NCBI RefSeq assembly: GCF_030866785.1
Contig: NZ_CP133018.1
Span: forward strand, 1,860,001 to 1,924,000
Direction: 5' to 3'
Origin: Agromyces protaetiae
GTDB taxonomy: Bacteria; Actinomycetota; Actinomycetes; Actinomycetales; Microbacteriaceae
DNA length: 64,000 nucleotides
Part shown: in pieces, positions 24,876 through 33,413 of the stretch
Layout: the number at the start of each line of letters is the position of its first letter
Position numbering within the stretch: position 1 is the first letter of the stretch
The notes under the pieces: generated by a model
Told to the model about the DNA's origin: nothing
What the model saw: only the letters and a program-made list of their open reading frames with translations
Databases searched by the model: none
Program-made: the position numbers and the translations under genes

Positions 24876-26038
24876 ACTACGAGCTCAGCGCCGAAGAGCA
24901 GGCCCTGTACGACCGGGTCTGCGACTTCGCCGACACCGTCGTCGCGCCCGCCGCGTACGAGTACGACACCAAACGTCGCCTGCCGCTGGAGATCATCGCG
25001 CAGATGGGCGAGATGGGGCTGTTCGGGCTGCCGTTCCCCGAGGAGGTCGGCGGGCAGGGCAAGACCTACTTCCAGCTCTGCCTCGCGGTCGAGGCGCTGG
25101 GGCGCGTCGACCAGTCCATCGGCGTCACGCTGGAAGCCGGCGTCGGCCTCGGCATCATGCCGATCTACCGGTACGGCACGGCCGCGCAGCGCGCCGAGTT
25201 CCTGCCCGACCTTCTCGCGGGGCGCGCGCTCGCGGGCTTCGGCCTCACCGAGGCGGCGGCGGGCTCCGATGCGGGCGCGACCCGCACGACCGCGGTGCTC
25301 GACGGCGACGAGTGGGTGATCAACGGATCGAAGCAGTTCATCACCAACTCGGGCACACCCATCACGAAGCTCGTCACCATCACGGCCGTGACGGGGGAGA
25401 AGACCGCGCCCGACGGCAGTGTGAAGAAGGAGCTCTCGTGCATCATCGTGCCGAACGGCACGCCGGGCTTCACCGTCGAGCCCGGGTACGACAAGGTCGG
25501 CTGGAACACGTCGGACACCCACCCGCTCACGCTCCGCGACGTGCGCGTGCCCGCCGCCAACCTGCTGGGCGAGCGCGGCCGCGGGTACGCGAACTTCCTG
25601 CAGTCGCTCGACGAGGGCCGCATCGCGTTCGCTGCGCTGGGCACCGGCGCCGCGCAGGGCTGCCTCGAGGAGGCGCTGCGCTACGCGAAGGAGCGCGTGG
25701 TGTTCGGCACGAACATCGGCGCCAACCAGCACATCGCCTTCAAGCTCGCGCGCATGCAGGCGCGCGTGCACCAGGCACGCCTCGCCTGGCAGGACGCGGC
25801 GCGCAAGATGGACGCGGGGCGGCCCTTCAAGATGGAGGCCTCGATCGCGAAGATGGTCTGCGGCGAGGCCGCGATGGACAATGCGCGCGACGCGACGCAG
25901 ATCTTCGGGGGATACGGCTTCATGAACGAGAGCCGCGTCGCCCGGCACTACCGCGACTCGAAGATCCTCGAGATCGGCGAGGGCACCACCGAGGTGCAGC
26001 TCATGATCATCACGCGGGAGCTCGGCCTCGCGGCCTGA
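24872..26038 (+). CDS. Acyl-CoA dehydrogenase, probably isovaleryl-CoA dehydrogenase
   Basis: 388 residues, an FAD flavoprotein that oxidises acyl-CoA to the enoyl-CoA. It shows [67 protein letters not shown] and [20 protein letters not shown]. The catalytic base is probably Glu370 in GEGTTEVQ, the usual late position; in isovaleryl-CoA dehydrogenases proper it is often elsewhere, so a short/branched-chain assignment from context carries the call. It is equivalent in position to mycobacterial fadE19. It is translationally coupled to the carboxylase and followed 22 nt later by the MaoC gene. Confidence 0.88.
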   Translation: MNYELSAEEQALYDRVCDFADTVVAPAAYEYDTKRRLPLEIIAQMGEMGLFGLPFPEEVGGQGKTYFQLCLAVEALGRVDQSIGVTLEAGVGLGIMPIYRYGTAAQRAEFLPDLLAGRALAGFGLTEAAAGSDAGATRTTAVLDGDEWVINGSKQFITNSGTPITKLVTITAVTGEKTAPDGSVKKELSCIIVPNGTPGFTVEPGYDKVGWNTSDTHPLTLRDVRVPAANLLGERGRGYANFLQSLDEGRIAFAALGTGAAQGCLEEALRYAKERVVFGTNIGANQHIAFKLARMQARVHQARLAWQDAARKMDAGRPFKMEASIAKMVCGEAAMDNARDATQIFGGYGFMNESRVARHYRDSKILEIGEGTTEVQLMIITRELGLAA

Positions 26039-26060
26039 GGACGATCGGGAGGGAACGGCC

Positions 26061-26612
26061 ATGACGGATGCATCGATGCGAGAGGTCGTGCAGCGCGGGC
26101 TGTGGTTCGACGAGTTCGAAGAGGGCGTGCGATACGTGCATCGCCCCGGGCGCACGGTGACCGAGGCGGACAACGTGCTGTTCACGACGCTCACCATGAA
26201 CCCGCAGCCGCTGCATCTCGACGCGGCGTGGTCGGCGACGCAGCCCTTCGGTGAACCCCTCGTGAACTCGCTCTTCACGCTCTCGACGCTGGTCGGGCAG
26301 TCCGTCGGCCAGCTCACGCTGGGCACGCTCGTGGCGAACCTCGGCTTCGGCGAGGTCGTGTTCCCCGCACCCGTGTTCGTCGGCGACACGCTCTACGGCG
26401 AGAGCGTCGTGCGCTCGAAACGGCTCTCGGCGTCGCGGCCCGGGCAGGGCGTGCTCGAGCTCGGTCACACGGCGCGCAATCAGGACGGAGTGGTCGTCGC
26501 GACCGCGTCCCGCACCATGCTCGTCTGGACGCGCGAGGCCGGTGAGCGCGCTGCCGCGGGCGGGGGCCCGGGTGGGGGCGGCGCCGCGGGCGGGGGGCGG
26601 GTCGCACCATGA
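26061..26612 (+). CDS. MaoC-like hydratase/dehydratase
   Basis: 183 residues with a hot-dog fold. The MaoC hydratase pattern is visible as [20 protein letters not shown] (catalytic Asp/His region), [17 protein letters not shown] and [13 protein letters not shown]. The last ~20 residues are a Gly/Ala-rich tail. By analogy with mycobacterial Rv2499c in the same cluster it should hydrate an enoyl-CoA, probably 3-methylglutaconyl-CoA to HMG-CoA. GGGAGG precedes the ATG, and the stop overlaps the CitE-like start. Confidence 0.85.
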   Translation: MTDASMREVVQRGLWFDEFEEGVRYVHRPGRTVTEADNVLFTTLTMNPQPLHLDAAWSATQPFGEPLVNSLFTLSTLVGQSVGQLTLGTLVANLGFGEVVFPAPVFVGDTLYGESVVRSKRLSASRPGQGVLELGHTARNQDGVVVATASRTMLVWTREAGERAAAGGGPGGGGAAGGGRVAP

Positions 26613-27439
26613 CCCGGCCGGCGATCCCCTTCGGGCCGGCACTGCTCTTCTGCCCGGCCGACCGGCCCGACCGCTACGAGAAGGCGCTCGCGCGTGCCGA
26701 CGCCGTGATCCTCGATCTCGAGGACGCCGTCGCCGAGGACCGCAAGGCCGCCGCGCGCGAGGCGCTCGTCGCCAGCCCGCTCGATCCCGAGCGGGTCATC
26801 GTACGGCTGAACCCCGCAGCGAGTGCACACCGCGACGCGGATCTCGAGGCGCTCGCGGCGACCCCGTACCGGGTCGTGATGCTCGCGAAGTGCGAGGGCA
26901 CTGCCGACCTCGTCGATCTCGAGGACTACGTCGCCGTGCCGCTCTGCGAGACCGCCCGCGGCGTGCTCGCGGCGGCCGAGTTGGCGGCGTTGCCGAATGT
27001 CGGCGCGCTCATGTGGGGTGCGGAAGACCTCGTGGCCTCGCTCGGCGGCAGCTCGAGCCGGCACGCCGACGGCCGCTACCGCGACCCCGCCGTGCACGCC
27101 AGAGCGACCGTGCTGCTCGCGGCTGCGGCGCACGGCGCTCTCGCGATCGACGCTGTGCACCTCGACCTCGACGACGACGCGGGGCTCCGCGCCGAGGCCG
27201 AGGATGCGGCCGCGCTGGGATTCGCCGCGACGGCGTGCGTGCATCCCGCGCAGGTGCCGATCGTGCGCGCCGCGTACCGCCCCGACGGGCCGCGGCTCGA
27301 GTGGGCGCGCGCGGTGCTCGCCGCGGCCGAGAACGCCCCGGGGGTGTTCGCGTTCCGCGGCGCGATGGTCGACGGGCCCGTGCTGCGGCAGGCCGAAGCC
27401 ATTGTCCGGTTGGCGAACGGCGCCTCGACCGCGCCCTGA
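26609..27439 (+). CDS. citE: CitE-like CoA lyase (HpcH/HpaI aldolase family)
   Basis: 276 residues, a TIM-barrel CoA-ester lyase. Characteristic pieces are [15 protein letters not shown] [20 protein letters not shown], the metal-binding [45 protein letters not shown] and [11 protein letters not shown]. No citrate lyase alpha or gamma genes are present, so it is a stand-alone CitE. The mycobacterial counterpart Rv2498c cleaves HMG-CoA and citramalyl-CoA type substrates; with the preceding genes it would finish leucine breakdown to acetyl-CoA and acetoacetate. It overlaps the MaoC gene by ATGA and ends the operon. Confidence 0.87.
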   Translation: MTRPAIPFGPALLFCPADRPDRYEKALARADAVILDLEDAVAEDRKAAAREALVASPLDPERVIVRLNPAASAHRDADLEALAATPYRVVMLAKCEGTADLVDLEDYVAVPLCETARGVLAAAELAALPNVGALMWGAEDLVASLGGSSSRHADGRYRDPAVHARATVLLAAAAHGALAIDAVHLDLDDDAGLRAEAEDAAALGFAATACVHPAQVPIVRAAYRPDGPRLEWARAVLAAAENAPGVFAFRGAMVDGPVLRQAEAIVRLANGASTAP

Positions 27440-27564
27440 CCCCCGTTCGGGAGGCGCATCCGCGCGCTCTGCCAACGATTCGGTAACGGTTCACGCGTCG
27501 TTTCCTGTCCGGTGTCGGTGGCCCCGGATACGCTCGGGGCAATCCCTGGGGAGGAGGGCGGGTC

Positions 27565-28671
27565 GTGAGCGGTCGGCACGGTGTGAGTCAGCACCGCGGT
27601 GTGAATCACGCCCACGGTGTCAACCAGCACGCTGTTGATGACCGGAGCAGCGACATCGTCGCGACGCCGACGATCGAGCGGACCGTCGCGACCGACGTTC
27701 CGAGAACGGCCGCGCGACGCGAGACGAATGCGCTGTCCGGGCCGATCACGGTTCCGCAGCGCGTGCGACTCGCCGACACCGGGTTCGAGGCGCATCCACT
27801 CGCGCTGGGCGGCAGCGTGTTCGGCTGGACGCTCGGCGTCGACGACGCCGAGGCCGTGCTCGACCGGTTCGCGGCGCTCGGCGGCACCATCGTCGACACG
27901 GCCGACAGTTACGCCTCCGGGCGCAGCGAGAGCATCGTCGGTCGCTGGATGGCCTCCCGGCGGACGCGCGACCGCATGCTGCTCACGACGAAGGTCGGCC
28001 GGCTTCCCGAACGTCGGGGACTCGATCCCGAGACCCTGCGCGCGGCCGTCGACGACTCGCTCGCGCGGCTCCGCACCGACGTGATCGATGTGCTCTACCT
28101 GCACGGCGAAGACCGCGACGTCCCGCTCGAAGAGAGTCTCGGCGCGGTCGGCGCCCTGATCGAGGCGGGCAAGGTCCGCGTGCTCGGCGCCTCCGACTTC
28201 TCGCCCGAGCGCCTCATCGAGGCGCGCGTACTCGCAGCGAATGGCCTGCCGCGGGTGCAGCTCACGACCACGAGGTACAACCTCATGGACCGTCGGCCGT
28301 TCGAGGGCGCGCCCGAGCTTGTGGCGCACGCGCAGGGGCTCGGCGTGCTGCCGTACTTCGCGCTCGCGAACGGCTTCCTCGGCGGCCAGGTGCGACGTCG
28401 TGCCGAGGTTCGGCACGACGCTCGCGGGTCGCGGCTCGCCCAGCACCTCGGCCGCCGTGGCCACCGCGTGCTCGCCGCGATCGACGAGATCGCGTTCGCG
28501 CGCGACCTGCCGCCGGCCACGATCGCGATCGCGTGGCTGCTCTCCCGCCCCACGGTCGTCGCACCGGTCGCGGGCGTCAGCCGGCCCGTGCAGGTCGAGG
28601 CGCTTCTCGCGGCCGGGTCCGTCGAGCTGCACCGCTCCGAGCTCGTCGAACTCGACCGGGCCTCGGCCTGA
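27565..28671 (+). CDS. Aldo/keto reductase
   Basis: 368 residues, a (beta/alpha)8 NADPH-dependent reductase. The catalytic tetrad is visible: Asp and Tyr in IVDTADSYASGRSE (about residues 112-118), Lys in LLTTKVG (about 139) and His in VLYLHGEDRD (about 180). Late PATIAIAWLLSRPTVVAPVAG fits the cofactor-binding end. The first ~65 residues precede the barrel and start with His/Gln/Val-rich hexapeptides encoded by 18-bp repeats, which is unusual. The GTG start at 27565 follows GAGGAGG. It is separated by 125 bp from the CitE gene, so probably independent. The substrate is unknown. Confidence 0.88.
   Translation: MSGRHGVSQHRGVNHAHGVNQHAVDDRSSDIVATPTIERTVATDVPRTAARRETNALSGPITVPQRVRLADTGFEAHPLALGGSVFGWTLGVDDAEAVLDRFAALGGTIVDTADSYASGRSESIVGRWMASRRTRDRMLLTTKVGRLPERRGLDPETLRAAVDDSLARLRTDVIDVLYLHGEDRDVPLEESLGAVGALIEAGKVRVLGASDFSPERLIEARVLAANGLPRVQLTTTRYNLMDRRPFEGAPELVAHAQGLGVLPYFALANGFLGGQVRRRAEVRHDARGSRLAQHLGRRGHRVLAAIDEIAFARDLPPATIAIAWLLSRPTVVAPVAGVSRPVQVEALLAAGSVELHRSELVELDRASA
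27577..27630 (+). repeat. Imperfect 18-bp tandem repeat at the start of the reductase gene
   Basis: Three units start at 27577, 27595 and 27613, encoding HGVSQH, RGVNHA and HGVNQH. They are diverged at third positions, suggesting an older expansion than the E2 linker repeat. Confidence 0.7.
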
Positions 28672-28730
28672 GCCTGCGGGGTGCTGCCGCCACGGCCGGG
28701 GCCTCCCGCTGCCGGGTCGGAGGTGTGACG

Positions 28731-28736
28731 TAGGCT
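28731..28736 (+). promoter_or_regulatory. -10 hexamer of the M16 peptidase gene
   Basis: TAGGCT lies 7 nt before the ATG at 28744; there is no ribosome binding site. Confidence 0.5.
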
Positions 28737-28743
28737 GGTCCGG

Positions 28744-30126
28744 ATGAACGGCGCCGTCGACCTGCCCCTCGGAACTCCCGAGCTGACCTTCGAGGCATCC
28801 GGTGACGCCACGGTCCGTCGCACGGTCCTGCCCTCGGGCGTCCGAGTGCTCTCCGAGCGGGTCCCCGGCGCGCGCAGCGCGACGATCGGCTTCTGGGTTG
28901 CGGTCGGTTCGCGCGACGAGCATCCGGCCGGGGCCGGGCACCCCGCGACCTTCGGCTCGACCCACTTCCTCGAGCACCTGCTGTTCAAAGGCACGCGCGA
29001 GCGCACGGCGCTCGACATCGCGATCTCCTTCGACGCGGTCGGCGGCGAGCACAATGCGCTCACCGCCAAGGAGTACACCTGCTACTACGCCAAGGTCCAG
29101 GACCGCGACCTGCTCATGGCGGTCGACGTGCTCGCCGACATGTTCACCTCGTCGGTGCTCGACGCCGACGAGTTCGAGAACGAGCGCGGCGTCATCCTCG
29201 AAGAGCTCTCGATGGCGGGCGACGACCCGGCCGACGTCGCCAACGAGCGGTTCTTCGAGGCCGTGCTCGGCGACCACCCGCTCGGCCGGCCCATCGGCGG
29301 CAGCCCCGACACGATCCGAGAAGCGCGACGCGACGCCGTCTGGGCGCACTACCGCGCGAACTATCGCCCCCAAGACCTCGTGGTGACCGTCGCGGGTGCG
29401 CTCGACCACGACCGGGTCGTCGCCCGGCTCGCTCGGGCGCTCGAGACCGGGGGCTGGGACCTCGACGTGACCGGCGCACCCGAACCGCGTCGTTCGACGG
29501 TGCCCGTCGCCGTCGAGGGGCGCCGCCCGACGACCATCGTCGAGCGTCCGCTCGAACAGGTCAACCTGCTGCTCGGGGTTCCCGGTCTCATCGCGACCGA
29601 CCCGCGGCGGCCAACGCTCAGCGTGCTCAACACGATCTTCGGCTCCGGCATGAGCTCCCGCCTGTTCCAAGAGGTGCGCGAGCGCCGCGGGCTCGCCTAC
29701 TCGGTGTACTCGTTCGGAACCGGGTACTCCGACGCGGGCGTCTTCGGCATGTACGCCGGGTGCGCGCCCGCCAAGGCGCCGACCGTCGCCGGTCTCATGC
29801 GCTCCGAACTCGAGCGCATCGCCGAGCACGGGGTCACGGGCGACGAGCTCGCGCGGGCGGCCGGCCAGCTGAGCGGCGCCTCGGCGCTCGCGCTCGAAGA
29901 CTCCGACACCCGGATGTCGCGGCTGGGGCGCGCCGAGCTCACGCTCGGCGAGTTCCAAGACCTCGACGAGGCTCTGCGGCGCATCGCGCTCGTCACCGAC
30001 GACGATGTGCGTGCGCTCGCGGCCGACCTCGCCGCGAGGCCCTTCTCGCTCGTCGCGGTCGGTGCGACCGATGAGACCGCCTTCCAGGGTGTCGTCGACG
30101 ACGTCCCGACCACGGGCGTCGCCTGA
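28744..30126 (+). CDS. M16 family zinc metallopeptidase (PepR/processing-peptidase type)
   Basis: 460 residues. The inverted zinc motif HXXEH is seen as HFLEH (His74, Glu77, His78) with the distal glutamate in the EFENERGVILEE segment about 70 residues later. The second, inactive M16 half carries ERRGLAYSVYSFGTGYSDAG. It cleaves small peptides in the cytoplasm. In mycobacteria this gene lies next to pnp; here about 14.7 kb intervenes. The ATG follows a TANNNT hexamer, consistent with a leaderless message. Confidence 0.93.
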   Translation: MNGAVDLPLGTPELTFEASGDATVRRTVLPSGVRVLSERVPGARSATIGFWVAVGSRDEHPAGAGHPATFGSTHFLEHLLFKGTRERTALDIAISFDAVGGEHNALTAKEYTCYYAKVQDRDLLMAVDVLADMFTSSVLDADEFENERGVILEELSMAGDDPADVANERFFEAVLGDHPLGRPIGGSPDTIREARRDAVWAHYRANYRPQDLVVTVAGALDHDRVVARLARALETGGWDLDVTGAPEPRRSTVPVAVEGRRPTTIVERPLEQVNLLLGVPGLIATDPRRPTLSVLNTIFGSGMSSRLFQEVRERRGLAYSVYSFGTGYSDAGVFGMYAGCAPAKAPTVAGLMRSELERIAEHGVTGDELARAAGQLSGASALALEDSDTRMSRLGRAELTLGEFQDLDEALRRIALVTDDDVRALAADLAARPFSLVAVGATDETAFQGVVDDVPTTGVA

Positions 30127-30163
30127 GCGGCACCCGCCATGCCACACAAGGAATGAACCTGAC

Positions 30164-30766
30164 GTGACCCATCACCTCTATCTCGTCCGCCACGGGGAGC
30201 AGCTCGACGCCGAGCACGGTCTCCCCGACGGCCCGCTGTCGCCACGAGGCCGGCGGCAGGCCGAGGCGCTCGCCGAACGCCTCGGCGGCATCCCGTTCGA
30301 CGCGGCCTGGCACTCGCCGCTGCAGCGCGCCTCCGAGACCGCGAAGATCATCGCGGCGAAGATGCCGGCGCTCGAGCCCGAGGCGTCGCCGTTGCTATTC
30401 GACTGCATCCCCTCCGGGCCGGCGCCTGAGACGCCGTCGGCGTACGATCCGTTCTTCGGTTCGGTCACCGACGAAGAGATCGACGCCGGTCGCGCACAGA
30501 TGGCCGACGCGGTCGCGGAGTTCCTGCGGTCCTCGCGCGAAGACCGGCACGAGCTGCTCATCACCCACAACTTCGTCATCGGCTGGTTCGTGCGCGAGGT
30601 GCTCGGCGCCCCCGACTGGCGCTGGGTGTCGATCAATCAGGCCAATTGCGGGCTCACCGTGCTCACCCAGAAGCCGGGCCGGCCGTGGAGCCTCGTGACC
30701 CACAACGACCTCTCGCACCTGCCGCCCGAGCTGCGCACGGGGCTGCCCGAGCCGTACATGCTGTGA
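30164..30766 (+). CDS. Histidine phosphatase superfamily protein
   Basis: 200 residues. The catalytic LVRHGEQ (His10) is at the N-terminus and the second catalytic histidine is in LLITHNFVIGWFV. SPRGRRQAEALAERLG and WHSPLQRASETAKII complete the phosphoglycerate-mutase-like fold. The substrate may be a phosphorylated sugar or nucleotide and is not predictable. The GTG at 30164 follows AAGGAA. It is 37 bp downstream of the M16 gene and ends flush against the convergent acetyltransferase gene, with no base between the stops. Confidence 0.88.
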   Translation: MTHHLYLVRHGEQLDAEHGLPDGPLSPRGRRQAEALAERLGGIPFDAAWHSPLQRASETAKIIAAKMPALEPEASPLLFDCIPSGPAPETPSAYDPFFGSVTDEEIDAGRAQMADAVAEFLRSSREDRHELLITHNFVIGWFVREVLGAPDWRWVSINQANCGLTVLTQKPGRPWSLVTHNDLSHLPPELRTGLPEPYML

Positions 30767-31255
30767 TCAGACCCGCTTGCCGTACCAGTTCGTCGCGTTC
30801 GGGTTGTCGTTGTACGGCGCGATCGACGTGTAACCGCTCGCGCGATACAGGCCGCCGGCGGCCTCGAGACTCGCGTTCGTGTCGAGCACGAGCTCTTGGG
30901 CGCCGAAGGCGATCGCCCGACCTTCGAGCTCGCGAAGGAGCATCCGCCCGCCGCCCGAACCACGTGCCTCGGGTCGCAACCAGAGATGCTTGATCTCGAA
31001 TCGGACGAGCCCGTCGGCCGACGGCGGGATGCGGCGCACACCGCCGCAGCCGAGCGGGGCGGCGCCGGAACCCGGTTCGGATGCCTCGACGACGAGGAAC
31101 ACCCCAGCCGGCGGCTCGAACTGCTCGGGCGACGGGAAGGTCGGGCGATACGAGCCCTGCTCAGGCGGGAAACTTTCCGCGCGCTCGTCGAAGTAGGCGG
31201 TGAGCAGGGCATGGGCGTCCGGATCGGTCACGGCCGCCTCGCGGTAGCGCAGCAT
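30767..31255 (-). CDS. GNAT family N-acetyltransferase
   Basis: 162 residues. The acetyl-CoA-binding motif A is seen as IKHLWLRPEARGSGGGRMLL (about residues 88-107), followed by LDTNASLEAAGGLYRASGYTSI, typical of GNAT motif B. Acceptor unknown. The ATG at 31255 follows TAGGCT by 6 nt with no ribosome binding site, so it is probably leaderless. It is divergent from dapB and its promoter lies within 40 bp of that of dapB. Confidence 0.88.
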   Translation of the reverse strand: MLRYREAAVTDPDAHALLTAYFDERAESFPPEQGSYRPTFPSPEQFEPPAGVFLVVEASEPGSGAAPLGCGGVRRIPPSADGLVRFEIKHLWLRPEARGSGGGRMLLRELEGRAIAFGAQELVLDTNASLEAAGGLYRASGYTSIAPYNDNPNATNWYGKRV

Positions 31256-31261
31256 GCCGCC

Positions 31262-31267
31262 AGCCTA
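31262..31267 (-). promoter_or_regulatory. -10 hexamer of the acetyltransferase gene
   Basis: On the minus strand TAGGCT lies 6 nt before the ATG at 31255. Confidence 0.5.
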
Positions 31268-31298
31268 GGCCTCGGCGGGGCCACCGGCCGCCGGTTGC

Positions 31299-31304
31299 TA
31301 GGCT
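31299..31304 (+). promoter_or_regulatory. -10 hexamer of dapB
   Basis: TAGGCT lies 7 nt before the GTG at 31312. The same hexamer serves the divergent acetyltransferase gene. Confidence 0.5.
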
Positions 31305-31311
31305 CGAACCC

Positions 31312-32094
31312 GTGACGATTCGGGTCGCCGTGGCCGGGGCCACGGGAAAGATGGGCACGCTGGCGCGCAACCTCATCGAGGCCGCCGGCGATCTCGAGCT
31401 GCACGCGGCGCTCGACTCCCGCTCCTCGCTCGGTGAGCTCGACGGCGCCGACGTCGTACTCGACGTGACGCACCCGGCGGTGAGCGCCGACATCGTCAGG
31501 CACGCGGTCACCTCGGGCATCCCCATCGTCGTCGGCACCTCGGGCTGGTCGGCCGACCGCATCGCCGAGATCCACCGACTGCAGCGTGATCGTGAGGACG
31601 CACGGGGCGTGCTGTTCGTGCCGAACTTCTCGGTCGGCAGCGTGCTCGGCTCGGCGTTCGCGGCCATGGCCGCGAGATTCTTCGACTCGATCGAGATCGT
31701 CGAGGCGCACCACGCGGGCAAGGTCGACTCACCCTCCGGCACCGCCGTGCGGACCGCCGAGCTCATGGCCGAGGCGCGCGGGGCCGAAGGTCCGGTCGCG
31801 GCGCCGCACGCCGACCAGCGGGCGCGCGGGCAGCTCGTCGCGGGCATCCCCGTGCACAGCCTCCGCATGACCGGCCTGCTCGCCGAGCAGCGCGTCATCC
31901 TCGGCGGGACCGGCGAGACGCTCACGATCGCGCACTCCACGGGCTCGGCCGAGGCGTACGAGGCGGGCATTCTGCTCGCGCTGCGGCGTGCAACCGAGGC
32001 GACCGGGATCGTCGTCGGGCTCGATGCCCTGCTCGATCTCGGGATGCCAGGCGTCGACGCTCCGGCCGGCGCCGGCACGCCGGGCGCTCGATGA
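31312..32094 (+). CDS. dapB: 4-hydroxy-tetrahydrodipicolinate reductase
   Basis: 260 residues. It reduces the product of DapA with NAD(P)H in the lysine/diaminopimelate pathway. The nucleotide-binding VAVAGATGKMGTLARNLIEA is at the N-terminus; VLDVTHPAVSADIVRHAV and VPNFSVGSVLG follow. The catalytic/substrate motif EAHHAGKVDSPSGTAVRTAE is near residues 127-146. A GTG start with a -10 hexamer 7 nt upstream suggests leaderless translation. The stop overlaps the next gene's ATG. Confidence 0.96.
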   Translation: MTIRVAVAGATGKMGTLARNLIEAAGDLELHAALDSRSSLGELDGADVVLDVTHPAVSADIVRHAVTSGIPIVVGTSGWSADRIAEIHRLQRDREDARGVLFVPNFSVGSVLGSAFAAMAARFFDSIEIVEAHHAGKVDSPSGTAVRTAELMAEARGAEGPVAAPHADQRARGQLVAGIPVHSLRMTGLLAEQRVILGGTGETLTIAHSTGSAEAYEAGILLALRRATEATGIVVGLDALLDLGMPGVDAPAGAGTPGAR

Positions 32095-32531
32095 GGGGCC
32101 GCGCCGCCGCCGTGCTCATGGCGGCGCTGCTCGCGCTCTACCTCGGTCTCGTGGGCTGGCAGGCCGTCCAGTTCATCGCGACCGGAGAGGCCGTCGCGGT
32201 CGCCATCGGCATCGGGCTCATCGTGCTCGGGCTGCTCGGCGCGTGGGCGCTCTGGCGCGAGCTCGACTTCGGCGTGCGATCGCAGCGCATCGTGCGACGC
32301 CTCGACGAGGAGGGCGGCGCCGACCTCGACCTGCCGGCGTCGCCGAGCGGGCGCGTCGACCGTGCGACGGCGGATGCCGCGTTCGACGACTACCGCCGCG
32401 AGGCCGAAGAGGCACCCGACTCGTGGCGGGCGTGGCTGCGGCTCGGACTCGCGTATGACGCGGCCGGCGACCGGAGACGGGCGCGAGGCGCCGTCCGCCG
32501 CGCGATCAGCCTGGAGCGCGCGAACCGCTGA
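32091..32531 (+). CDS. Small membrane protein with TPR-like tail
   Basis: 146 residues. Two transmembrane helices at about 7-28 (VLMAALLALYLGLVGWQAV) and 34-56 (VAIGIGLIVLGLLGAWALW) are followed by a soluble domain ending in WRAWLRLGLAYDAAGDRRRA, which looks like a single TPR-type helical pair. It is coupled to dapB by ATGA. Its last 26 bp overlap the end of the convergent gene at 32506. Function unknown. Confidence 0.78.
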   Translation: MRGRAAAVLMAALLALYLGLVGWQAVQFIATGEAVAVAIGIGLIVLGLLGAWALWRELDFGVRSQRIVRRLDEEGGADLDLPASPSGRVDRATADAAFDDYRREAEEAPDSWRAWLRLGLAYDAAGDRRRARGAVRRAISLERANR

Positions 32532-33411
32532 TCATCGCCGCGATCGCGGACGCCACGGTCAGGTGCGCGAACCGGAACCCGGCATCGATGAGGCGCTGGG
32601 GGCGCACCTTCTGGCTCGCGAGCAGCAGCTCGTCGGCCGCGACGCCGAGCGCGAGCTCGAGCGCACGCTCGGGCACCGCGAAGGCGTGCGGGCGATGCAG
32701 CTGCTCGGCGAGCTCGGCGGTGATCTCGCCCGCCGTGGCGGGAGTCGGGCCCGCGAGGTTCACGGGCCCCGCGAGCTGCGAGTCGAGCAGGAACTCGATG
32801 GCACGCACTTCGTCTTCGAGCGCGATCCACGGCCAGTACTGTTCGCCGGTGCCGAGTCGTCCCGCGAGGCCGAGCTTCGTGAGCGTGGCGACGCGCTGCA
32901 GTGCGCCACCGCCGTCGCCGACGACGATGCCGCTCCGGAACATGACCGTGCGGGTCGCCTCGGGTGCGAGCGCGGCCTGCCCCTCCCACCGCTCCACGAC
33001 CTCGGCGAGGAATCCGGTGCCGATCGCGGAGTGCTCGGTGAGCAGCTCGGCCGGCCGATCGCCGTAGATGCCGACCGCCGACGCGCTCAGGAACACTGCA
33101 GGCGGATGCTCGGCCGAGCGCATCGCCTCGGTCAGGGTTCGCGTCGCGTCCAACCGAGACTGCAGGATCTCGTCGCGATAGCGCTTCGTCCACGGCAGGT
33201 GCGCGAGCGACGCGCCTGACAGGCTGATGACCGCGTCGACCCGGTCCATCACCGTGGCGTCGATGGTCCCGTCGGCCGGAGCCCACGACACCTCGTCATC
33301 GGCCGTCGCGCGGCGTCGCACGAGGCGGACGATCTCGTGGCCCGCTCCGCGGAGACGCTCGACGAGCGCTGAGCCAATGAAACCGGACGCCCCGGCGACG
33401 AGCACCTGCAC
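32506..33411 (-). CDS. TIGR01777 family NAD(P)-dependent epimerase-like protein
   Basis: 301 residues of the extended short-chain dehydrogenase fold. The N-terminal VLVAGASGFIGSALVERL is the NAD(P) loop; SLSGASLAHLPWTKRYRDEI and FLSASAVGIYGDRPAELLTE are signatures of the TIGR01777 (SDR39U1) group, and WPWIALEDEVRAIEFLL and PVNLAGPTPATAGE follow. The enzymatic role of the group is unclear. The GTG start at 33411 lies 2 nt after the OsmC stop, so the two are an operon. Its 3' end overlaps the convergent membrane-protein gene. Confidence 0.87.
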   Translation of the reverse strand: MQVLVAGASGFIGSALVERLRGAGHEIVRLVRRRATADDEVSWAPADGTIDATVMDRVDAVISLSGASLAHLPWTKRYRDEILQSRLDATRTLTEAMRSAEHPPAVFLSASAVGIYGDRPAELLTEHSAIGTGFLAEVVERWEGQAALAPEATRTVMFRSGIVVGDGGGALQRVATLTKLGLAGRLGTGEQYWPWIALEDEVRAIEFLLDSQLAGPVNLAGPTPATAGEITAELAEQLHRPHAFAVPERALELALGVAADELLLASQKVRPQRLIDAGFRFAHLTVASAIAAMISGSRAPG

Positions 33412-33413
33412 CG

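Noticed and set aside
23960-26389. Long antisense frame over the carboxylase and acyl-CoA dehydrogenase genes
   Set aside because: It mirrors codon bias of the true genes and has no recognisable motifs.
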